Part shown: positions 1 to 5,036 of the stretch, piece by piece
How the letters are laid out: each line of letters starts with the position of its first letter
How positions within the stretch are numbered: position 1 is the first letter of the stretch
Assembly (NCBI GenBank): GCA_002351795.1
Contig: DEHG01000111.1
Location: 1,518 to 7,805 of the forward strand
Reading direction: 5' to 3'
DNA: 6,288 nt
Source: Ruminococcaceae bacterium UBA2806
GTDB lineage: Bacteria; Bacillota; Clostridia; Oscillospirales; Acutalibacteraceae
Notes under the pieces: generated by a model
What the model was told of the DNA's origin: nothing
Database searches by the model: none
What the model saw: only the letters and a program-made list of their open reading frames with translations
Program-made: the position numbers and the translations under genes

Positions 1-100
1 TGCCGGATTCCAAAGGCAGCGCCCATGGTCGCTTGCGGCAGCAAGCGAAACAAGCCTCAAAATCCCTCGGCAAGGGGTGACAGCCGTGACACTCTCTATA
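1..100. other. GC-rich stretch with hairpins, function unknown
   Basis: The first 90 bases contain 55 G or C by my count, richer than the AT-rich sequence that follows. A perfect 8-bp hairpin lies at 29-36 / 41-48 (TCGCTTGC, loop GGCA, GCAAGCGA). Smaller complementary pairs occur at 1-4 / 15-18 (TGCC/GGCA) and 64-67 / 73-76 (CCCT/AGGG), and GTGAC is repeated directly at 77-81 and 86-90. Two plus-strand frames stay open across it (to the stop at 103-105, and to the stop at 128-130), but neither translation resembles a family I know. It may be the 3' end of a gene, a structured RNA ending at the next terminator, or a copy of a dispersed intergenic repeat. The window edge cuts it, so I cannot decide. 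Confidence 0.35.
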
Positions 101-103
101 TAT

Positions 104-126
104 AAGCCCCCTTTAGGGCTTTTTTT
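104..126 (+). terminator. Rho-independent terminator of an upstream unit
   Basis: A 6-bp stem AAGCCC (104-109) / GGGCTT (116-121) with a 6-nt loop is followed by a run of seven T (120-126). The T-tract is on the plus strand; the minus-strand side has only an alternating TA stretch, so it should act mainly on plus-strand transcription coming from the left of the window. It separates that unit from the promoter at 313-341. Confidence 0.85.
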
Positions 127-312
127 ATAAAAAATACTATATAGAAGACTTTAGCAGATGACCTCTTCGACCTCGTACCTTTGGTTTATATCAGCAAAAT
201 ATTCTTTTGGATCATACGTCATTCTTTGCTGTTTCCCGTAATGATATAAGGCTTTTTTCGTGACGAGCGACCTTCGTATCTCAGAAACATTAATTTACGA
301 TTACAGCTGCTA

Positions 313-341
313 TGGACAAATCGTAACAGTAGTGATATAAT
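313..341 (+). promoter_or_regulatory. Sigma-A-type promoter with extended -10
   Basis: TGGACA (313-318, one mismatch to TTGACA) is followed by a 17-nt spacer and a perfect TATAAT (336-341). TG at 333-334, one base before the -10 box, makes it an extended -10. Transcription would start near 347-349, giving a leader of about 112 nt before the ATG at 460. This is the strongest promoter-like sequence I see in the window and probably drives the surface protein gene and at least the cytidylyltransferase and MBL lipoprotein genes after it. Confidence 0.85.
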
Positions 342-349
342 ATTGTCAT

Positions 350-424
350 AGCTTCTGAATCTGTACAAGCATATTCCATTCACATTCCGATTATCTTCAT
401 TGCCCGGACAGGTTTTCAGAAGTT
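350..424 (+). promoter_or_regulatory. Long-range inverted repeat in the 5' leader
   Basis: CTTCTGAA (352-359) is perfectly complementary to TTCAGAAG (415-422). One G-U and one A-U pair extend this outward (351/423, 350/424), and CTGT (361-364) / ACAG (408-411) continues it inward after a small internal loop. The stem begins within a few bases of the predicted transcription start and encloses roughly 45 nt. A second stem, ACAGG (408-412) / CCTGT (426-430), would compete with it for the same bases. I cannot match the element to a known riboswitch class. It could be a regulatory leader or a 5' stabilising stem. The pairing is seen directly; the role is inference. Confidence 0.4.
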
Positions 425-448
425 TCCTGTATTATGATATAACCATTC

Positions 449-455
449 TGGAGGT
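449..455 (+). promoter_or_regulatory. Ribosome binding site that fixes the start at 460
   Basis: TGGAGGT lies 4 nt before the ATG at 460-462 (5 nt counted from the end of GGAGG). The same frame is open upstream to a TTG at 400, but that codon has no Shine-Dalgarno sequence, lies inside the inverted repeat of the leader, and would put about 20 residues in front of a well-formed signal peptide. The start at 460 is therefore preferred. Confidence 0.85.
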
Positions 456-459
456 CATC

Positions 460-1653
460 ATGAAAAAAGTATTTGCGTCAATACTGACCGCTGTTATTAT
501 ATGTTTATTCTTTAATGTTTCTGTAAATGCCGAAAGCGGAACGGTATCTCTTAACAAAGACGATATTGTTCTCTTTCCGGGACAGTCATTTCAATTGAAG
601 CTGACGAACGGAAAGGATATCTATTCCTGCAATACGGAAAATGAAACAATTGCATCAGTTGCACAGAACGGTCTTGTTACTGCACAGAATTCCGGCACGA
701 CCAACATCAATTGCGTGACAGCAGACAAGAAAAGCCTTAAATGCAGCGTCACTGTAAAAAAAGGACAGGGACCGACGGATGTGATACTTACAAGCAATGT
801 GCTCAACATGATAAAGGGCGAACAGACAAGTTTAGGCGCAAGGATAATTCCTGAAAAAGAAGGCTCATACAAAAAATACATAAGCTCTGATGAAAGCATT
901 ATCACTGTAGATCAGCAGGGCAATATCATGGCGGTAAATAACGGAAATACAGTTGTAACTGTTGAATCGGAAAGTGCAGCCGTAAGTGCTTCATGCCTTG
1001 TTCAGGTTTCAGAATCAGCTGCGGATACATCAAAGCTTTCCGATATTTCCGGCGTACTGTATAATGCAAATGGCAGCAAGCTCCAGAACACTCCTGTCCT
1101 GATCTCAGCAGATAACCTTTCGCAGAACAGTTATACCGATGAAAACGGCCGCTTTTCTTTCAATCAGATACCGCAAGGGTCATATGTTCTGACAGTTACA
1201 GGAGTCAGTACAAACATTCTTATCAATTCAGCAGATGTCAGTTTTTCATGCATACTTACAGACAATGCCCTTGCTGTCCTTTACGGAACAAACAGCATTA
1301 CTGCCGGAAGTATAAGAGATATCAAGCTTATACAAAATAATATCAAAATGACCTCCGGCGAAACATATGATATTGCCGCAGTTCTTACCCCGTCTGACGC
1401 AAAGGATCAGAAGCTTATCTACAGAAGTGAAGATCCCAATGTAGCCGATGTTGACAATACAGGCAGAATAACTGCTCTTAATGAAGGCGGCACGATCATT
1501 TATGTCAGCAGTCAGGATGGAACTGTTTCCGATAAAATGACGGTAAACGTAATGCGCTACGGAACAGGTATTTTCGGCATGTCAATATTTATCACGCTAA
1601 CCTTTATTGCAGTGCTTATCATAACGGTTTATCATCATCTCAGAAGAAAATGA
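460..1653 (+). CDS. Secreted, membrane-anchored BIG2 Ig-like domain surface protein
   Basis: The product is 397 residues. It begins with a signal peptide (Lys-Lys, a hydrophobic core at about 4-22, and a likely signal peptidase I site after VNA at 24). Three bacterial Ig-like BIG2 domains follow, at about 27-100, 105-183 and 285-365. They are recognised by the recurring pattern of a hydrophobic strand, a Gly-Glu/Gln turn, an 'S/T-x-D/N-E-x-I-x-x-V' strand, then 'G-x-I/V-T/M-A' and 'G-x-T-x-I/V'. Between the second and third, residues 196-248 have the shape of a carboxypeptidase regulatory-like (prealbumin) domain, with TDENGRFSF and IPQGSYVLTV. A transmembrane helix (about 371-390) and a short basic tail HHLRRK anchor the C terminus, and there is no LPxTG sortase motif. 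Proteins of this build sit on the outer face of the membrane and serve adhesion, wall contact or display of other domains. No catalytic domain is visible, so the specific role is unknown. It is the first gene after the promoter, 22 nt ahead of the cytidylyltransferase gene. Confidence 0.85.
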   Translation: MKKVFASILTAVIICLFFNVSVNAESGTVSLNKDDIVLFPGQSFQLKLTNGKDIYSCNTENETIASVAQNGLVTAQNSGTTNINCVTADKKSLKCSVTVKKGQGPTDVILTSNVLNMIKGEQTSLGARIIPEKEGSYKKYISSDESIITVDQQGNIMAVNNGNTVVTVESESAAVSASCLVQVSESAADTSKLSDISGVLYNANGSKLQNTPVLISADNLSQNSYTDENGRFSFNQIPQGSYVLTVTGVSTNILINSADVSFSCILTDNALAVLYGTNSITAGSIRDIKLIQNNIKMTSGETYDIAAVLTPSDAKDQKLIYRSEDPNVADVDNTGRITALNEGGTIIYVSSQDGTVSDKMTVNVMRYGTGIFGMSIFITLTFIAVLIITVYHHLRRK

Positions 1654-1675
1654 TCTCTGGAAAGGACGTGGAATT

Positions 1676-2383
1676 ATGGTGATCGTTGGTATTGTTGCAG
1701 GCGGTACGGGATCAAGAATGGGTGCAGACAGACCAAAGCAAATGCTTGATCTCTGCGGGAAACCGGTGCTTATAAGGACTGCACAGGCTTTTCTCAGGCA
1801 CAGTCAGGTCGGACATATCATTATCGGAATACATCCCGATTGGTATGACGAGGTAAAAGCCCTGACAGAAAAGGAGCTTGACAGCAGAGTATCTGTCACT
1901 CCGGGCGGCAGTGACAGGAATGACACTGTTATGAATATCATCAATTATGCAAAAAGCATTGACGGTGTAAGTGACGATACGATCATTCTCACCCATGACG
2001 CAGTACGTCCATTTGTCACAGACAGAATGATAGACGACAGCATTGCCGCAATGGATAATTACGCAATCTGCACAGCGGCTGTTCCTGCTACAGATACCAT
2101 TGTTGTATCCGAAAACGGACAGACGGTTTGTGATTTTCCGCTGAGAAGTACAATGTACCAGGTGCAGACTCCGCAGACGTTCAGGATCGGAGATTTTGTC
2201 GGAGTTTACAGCGGACTTACTGAAAAGGAAAAATCTGAAATAACCGATGTCTGCAAGCTTTTTTACAGGAAAGGACATGAGGTCGGTCTTATAATGGGAG
2301 ATCAGAAAAATATAAAGCTTACTTATCCTGCTGATCTTACAGCGGCAAGAACATTTTTTGAAGAACAGGAGGAAAACCAATGA
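1676..2383 (+). CDS. Cytidylyltransferase of the IspD/TarI family
   Basis: This 235-residue cytosolic enzyme, of normal length for the family, transfers CMP from CTP to a sugar- or polyol-phosphate. Its nucleotide-binding start is VAGGTGSRMG with Arg14, followed by Lys21 in RPKQM; the spacing matches the catalytic Arg/Lys pair of IspD. HDAVRPF places Asp108 and Arg111, QVQTPQTF is at 162-169, and Lys214 lies in NIKLTYPADL. IspD makes CDP-methylerythritol for isoprenoids; TarI makes CDP-ribitol for teichoic acid or capsule. Several local features look more TarI-like to me: DRNDTVMN, STMYQVQTPQ rather than the IspD-type tryptophan form, and the EITDVCKLF stretch. No TarJ reductase follows, and IspD remains possible, so I give no gene symbol. 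AAAGGA (1661-1666) is the likely ribosome binding site. The 3' end overlaps the next gene by 4 bases, suggesting translational coupling. Confidence 0.85.
   Translation: MVIVGIVAGGTGSRMGADRPKQMLDLCGKPVLIRTAQAFLRHSQVGHIIIGIHPDWYDEVKALTEKELDSRVSVTPGGSDRNDTVMNIINYAKSIDGVSDDTIILTHDAVRPFVTDRMIDDSIAAMDNYAICTAAVPATDTIVVSENGQTVCDFPLRSTMYQVQTPQTFRIGDFVGVYSGLTEKEKSEITDVCKLFYRKGHEVGLIMGDQKNIKLTYPADLTAARTFFEEQEENQ
2367..2372 (+). promoter_or_regulatory. Ribosome binding site inside the end of the upstream gene
   Basis: AGGAGG lies 7 nt before the ATG at 2380 and within the last codons of the cytidylyltransferase gene. The stop and start codons overlap as ATGA (2380-2383). This arrangement points to translational coupling of the two genes and fixes the start of the lipoprotein. 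Confidence 0.85.
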
Positions 2384-3369
2384 AAACAAAAAAACTGACT
2401 GCATTGCTTTTAAGCGCCGCTATGTGTTTTTCGCTTTGCGGCTGTGATTCATTAAGCAGAATTTTAGATGACAACAGATATGACGATTATTACTATGATG
2501 ACGGCTATTATAATGATGGTTATTATGACAACGGATACTATGATAACGGCTACAATAACGGCTATTATGACAACGGCTATCAGTCAGATCAAAGAGTCCC
2601 CAATCTTGTAAGCCATTATATCGACGTTGGTCAGGGCGATTGTGAATTTATTGAATTTCCCGACGGTGAAACAATGCTTATAGATGCGGGTCCTACAAGC
2701 AGCGGGAGTGAGGTAGTCAGATATATCCGCAATCTCGGTTATTCAAGGATAGACTATATTGTAGCGACTCATCCTCACGAAGATCATATAGGCGGTATGA
2801 AAAAAGTTGTAGAATCCTTTGATTTCGGCTCGATATATATGCCCAAAGCTGAAACAAATACGCTCACATATGAAAATCTTCTTACGGCAATTCAGAAAAA
2901 GAACAAAAAAATAAAAACCGCTAAGGCTAAGACACGCATAGTCACCAGCAGTGACTCATATCTCAAGGTGGAAACTCTTGCGCCTAACAGCAGTTCCTAT
3001 ACCGATCTGAATGATTATTCCGTTGTTATAAAGGTCACCTACGGAAAGGTACGGATGCTTTATATGGGCGATGCAGGAAAGGATTCGGAAAATGAGATGC
3101 TGAATAAGAATTACAATGTTTCCGCAGATGTTGTCAAGGTCGGACATCACGGCAGTTCATCGGCTTCCACACAGAAATTTATTAATTCTGTCGGCGCACA
3201 ATATGCTATAATGTCAGTCGGCTCCGATAATGATTACGGACATCCCAATTCTCAGACAATAGACCGCTGGGAAAGGTCAGGCGCTCAGGTCATACGAACA
3301 GATATATACGGCGATATCGTACTTACAACAAACGGCGATACATTTGATATTGATACCGAAAAGAATTGA
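2380..3369 (+). CDS. Lipoprotein with ComEC/Rec2-type metallo-beta-lactamase-fold domain
   Basis: The product is 329 residues. Residues 1-22 form a lipoprotein signal peptide with lipobox LCGC (lipidated Cys22). Residues 38-67 are a Tyr/Asp/Asn/Gly repeat that probably acts as an extended spacer. From about 77 to the end runs a metallo-beta-lactamase fold of the type at the C terminus of ComEC/Rec2. It shows IDVGQGD (81-87), LIDAG (100-104), the metal-binding HPHEDH (131-136), YMGDAG (228-233) with Asp231, VGHHGSSSAS (254-263), and the ComEC-like ending YGHPNSQT...VIRTDIYGDIVL. All expected metal ligands are present, so the domain should be active. It lacks the membrane channel domain of true ComEC, so it is not a DNA uptake pore. 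In ComEC this domain is thought to act as a nuclease; an extracellular nuclease or phosphodiesterase is plausible here, but the substrate is unknown. The DUF3006 gene follows 59 nt downstream. Confidence 0.88.
   Translation: MKTKKLTALLLSAAMCFSLCGCDSLSRILDDNRYDDYYYDDGYYNDGYYDNGYYDNGYNNGYYDNGYQSDQRVPNLVSHYIDVGQGDCEFIEFPDGETMLIDAGPTSSGSEVVRYIRNLGYSRIDYIVATHPHEDHIGGMKKVVESFDFGSIYMPKAETNTLTYENLLTAIQKKNKKIKTAKAKTRIVTSSDSYLKVETLAPNSSSYTDLNDYSVVIKVTYGKVRMLYMGDAGKDSENEMLNKNYNVSADVVKVGHHGSSSASTQKFINSVGAQYAIMSVGSDNDYGHPNSQTIDRWERSGAQVIRTDIYGDIVLTTNGDTFDIDTEKN
2491..2580 (+). repeat. In-frame 15-bp tandem repeat encoding YY[DN][DN]G
   Basis: Residues 38-67 of the MBL lipoprotein are six units of YY[DN][DN]G, one shortened to YNNG, plus a final Tyr. 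At DNA level the unit is TAT TAT GAC AAC GGC with many synonymous changes (GAC/GAT, AAC/AAT, GGC/GGA/GGT, TAT/TAC). The protein pattern is therefore better conserved than the DNA, which argues for selection on the peptide and against a very recent slippage event. The repeat sits between the lipid anchor and the enzyme domain. Confidence 0.9.
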
Positions 3370-3428
3370 TTTTTATTTCAGACAGCCTGCGATAACTTAC
3401 AGCTTTAAGATCACTAAGGAGCGATATT

Positions 3429-3761
3429 ATGGTAAAAGTAATAGTGGACAGATTTGAAGGCGCTATGGCTATAGTGGAATTGACGGAAGGCGAGCTTCAG
3501 AAGATCCCGAAGATATTCATTCCCGATGCAAAGGAAGGCGACTGCATTGAGATAGAACAGGCTGAGGTATCACGTTTCTATTTTGCAAGTATTGATAATG
3601 ATATGATGACTGTGCTTACTCCTAAGGGTAAATATGCTCTTTCCAGATCACTTTTGGGCAGCGCAAAACCCGGAAACCCGATAACCTTCACTGTCAGCAA
3701 GCAGGAAACCGAAAAACGCAAAAGCAGGATCCGGGGGCTTATGAGCAACCTGTTTGAATAA
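3429..3761 (+). CDS. Small DUF3006 family protein
   Basis: The product is 110 residues with no signal peptide and no membrane segment, so it is predicted cytosolic. The first 70 or so residues match my memory of DUF3006: VIVDRFEGAMAIVEL (4-18), then a Pro/Ile segment KIPKIFIPDAKEGDCIEIE, which looks like a small beta-barrel-like domain. The C terminus is basic and then amphipathic (TEKRKSRIRGLMSNLFE), which is also usual for the family as I recall it. Function is not known. Genes of this family are, from memory, often found next to or fused with ComEC-like MBL proteins, and the position here agrees. The ribosome binding site is AAGGAG (3416-3421), 7 nt before ATG. The next gene begins 20 nt after the stop codon. 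Confidence 0.75.
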   Translation: MVKVIVDRFEGAMAIVELTEGELQKIPKIFIPDAKEGDCIEIEQAEVSRFYFASIDNDMMTVLTPKGKYALSRSLLGSAKPGNPITFTVSKQETEKRKSRIRGLMSNLFE

Positions 3762-3781
3762 CCTATAACGGAGCGGATAAT

Positions 3782-4969
3782 ATGAAAATGAAAAACATTA
3801 TCAGTGCTGCATCAGCCTGTCTGCTTGCAGCAATAATATGCCTGTCCGGGTGTTCAAAAAGCGAACAGCAGCAAAGCAGCCGGACTGAACAGCAGGAAAG
3901 CAAACCAGCTTCATCACAAGCTTCTGAAAAAAAGGAATCATCCTCCGCCTCTTCCGAACAGTCATCTCAAAGCAGCACCGAGAGCAGCTCCGAAAGCAGT
4001 TCCGGTAATATGGAATATATAAATACTATTACCCCCACAATATGGGAAGTCACGGACAAAGACAATAACAGAATGTTTATGATGGGGACGATCCATCTGG
4101 GAGACAAATCAGTCGAGCATATGCCGGATTATTTTGAAACTGCTTTTTCCCAATGTGATGCTCTTGCAGTAGAATGTGATTCCAGTTCAGTGAAGGAAGA
4201 TCTTAACAGCGTAATGCAGTATATGTATACTGACGGAACGACAATAAAGGATCATGTTGATGAGGAAGATTACTATAAGGCAGTAAAAATTCTGAAAGAC
4301 ACCGGCGCTTATATCTACACTTACGACTATGTAAAGCCGTTTTTATGGATCTCAGCAACAGAGGTCTATGCCGGAGAACAGGCAGGTCTTAATGCAGATT
4401 ACGGAGTTGACAATATGCTCCAGAAACGTGCCCTCAGCAATAATATGGAAATAATCGAGGTAGAAGGCGCCGATTTCCAGAATAATGTCATTTCCTCCAT
4501 GTCCGATGACTTGCAGGCTTTTCTTTTCCACGAAATGGCAAACACTGATAATTACCTTGATGAGCTGACGAAAGAGCTTACACAAAGCTATGATGACTGG
4601 AAAAGCGGAAATGAAAACTTTGCTGAACAATCCGAATCCGAGGAAAGCCTTACCGAGGAAGAACAGAAATATGTTGACGAATACAACAAACTGATGCTTA
4701 CAGACAGAAATAAAGGCATGGCGGATAAGGCTGAGGAATATATAAAAAGCGGTAAAACAGTTTTCTTTGCTGTCGGCGGCGCACATTTCACAGGCGATAA
4801 CGGCATAAAAAAGCTTCTCGAAAACAGGGGCTATACCTTCCGCAAGCTGACAACAAACGATGCTGTACCGATAGATGTGGATATCCAGAAGAAGAACTCC
4901 GTTCCCGCCGACAGTACGGTTTCATCAGTGCCTGATCCTGTCGATCCGTCTGTTCTCAGGGCTGCATAA
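3782..4969 (+). CDS. TraB/GumN (TIKI-like) family lipoprotein
   Basis: The product is 395 residues. It has a lipoprotein signal peptide with lipobox LSGC (Cys24), then a Ser/Gln/Glu-rich spacer (25-75), then a TraB/GumN domain at about 82-356. The domain opens with TIWEVTDKDNNRMFMMGTIH and shows the two GX2H signatures of the TraB/TIKI superfamily: GTIH (102-105) and GGAH (332-335). Glu131 in ALAVECD is the conserved acidic residue near the first motif. It ends like GumN with NGIKKLLENRGYTFRKL. Eukaryotic TIKI members are metal-dependent proteases; bacterial members are largely uncharacterised, so an extracellular metallopeptidase is a reasonable but unproven call. A charged Ser/Glu-rich insert lies before the second motif, and a Pro/Ser/Asp-rich tail of about 39 residues extends past the domain. 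GGAG (3770-3773) is the ribosome binding site; a second in-frame ATG at 3788 is also possible. Confidence 0.85.
   Translation: MKMKNIISAASACLLAAIICLSGCSKSEQQQSSRTEQQESKPASSQASEKKESSSASSEQSSQSSTESSSESSSGNMEYINTITPTIWEVTDKDNNRMFMMGTIHLGDKSVEHMPDYFETAFSQCDALAVECDSSSVKEDLNSVMQYMYTDGTTIKDHVDEEDYYKAVKILKDTGAYIYTYDYVKPFLWISATEVYAGEQAGLNADYGVDNMLQKRALSNNMEIIEVEGADFQNNVISSMSDDLQAFLFHEMANTDNYLDELTKELTQSYDDWKSGNENFAEQSESEESLTEEEQKYVDEYNKLMLTDRNKGMADKAEEYIKSGKTVFFAVGGAHFTGDNGIKKLLENRGYTFRKLTTNDAVPIDVDIQKKNSVPADSTVSSVPDPVDPSVLRAA
3854..4006 (+). repeat. Low-complexity Ser/Gln/Glu spacer of the TraB lipoprotein
   Basis: Codons 25-75 encode a spacer made mostly of Ser, Gln, Glu, Lys and Ala, ending in SSTESSSESSSG. 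There is no regular repeat unit at DNA level, only compositional bias with mixed AGC, TCA, TCC and TCT codons. Such spacers after a lipid anchor are usual in Gram-positive lipoproteins and let the domain reach into the wall. Confidence 0.8.
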
Positions 4970-5026
4970 GCAGTAAAGGATCTTCATAAGCTCTGATCTG
5001 CAGGCTGTTACATTAACTATCGTTTC

Positions 5027-5033
5027 AGGTGAT
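5027..5033 (+). promoter_or_regulatory. AGGTGAT ribosome binding site for the thymidylate kinase
   Basis: AGGTGAT stands 3 nt before the ATG at 5037. The spacing looks short, but these bases pair with the ATCACCT part of the 16S rRNA tail, closer to its 5' side than the core CCTCC, so the effective spacing is normal. It fixes the start at 5037. Confidence 0.65.
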
Positions 5034-5036
5034 AAA

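Larger units (their letters stand above)
127..459. other. Intergenic region without a convincing gene
   Basis: These 333 bases lie between the terminator and the first clear start codon. The right half carries the promoter (313-341) and the leader with an inverted repeat (350-424), listed separately. The left half (127-312) is AT-rich. The only coding hint in it is a minus-strand frame open from 294 down to a TAA at 151-153. That frame has one ATG (222-220) without a recognisable ribosome binding site, and it is treated as a finding rather than as a gene. No tRNA or known riboswitch signature was seen. Confidence 0.6.

Noticed and set aside
400..459. In-frame extension of the BIG2 protein from a TTG at 400
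   Set aside because: There is no ribosome binding site before the TTG, it lies inside the leader inverted repeat, and it would bury the signal peptide. The ATG at 460 has TGGAGGT at proper distance.
621..905. Minus-strand frame opposite the first BIG2 domains
   Set aside because: It is an antisense shadow within a well-supported surface protein gene, with no motif.
1712..2404. Long minus-strand frame of 230 codons opposite the cytidylyltransferase gene
   Set aside because: The plus-strand gene has all family motifs. The antisense translation is Cys/Ser/Phe-rich, resembles no family, and overlaps the well-supported gene throughout.
2491..2580. Possible CRISPR-like direct repeats
   Set aside because: The 15-bp units are contiguous, in frame and without spacers; they encode a peptide repeat.
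2380..3369. Calling the MBL lipoprotein a competence (ComEC) channel
   Set aside because: Only the ComEC-type MBL domain is present. The multi-helix competence domain and the N-terminal OB-like domain are missing, and a lipid anchor takes their place.
3366..3396. Possible promoter between the MBL lipoprotein and DUF3006 genes
   Set aside because: TTGATT and GATAAC are separated by 19 nt, the -10 match is poor, and such pairs are frequent by chance in AT-rich sequence.
4352..4806. Two overlapping minus-strand frames opposite the TraB/GumN gene
   Set aside because: Both are antisense shadows of a gene with clear domain motifs, and their translations are low in recognisable structure.
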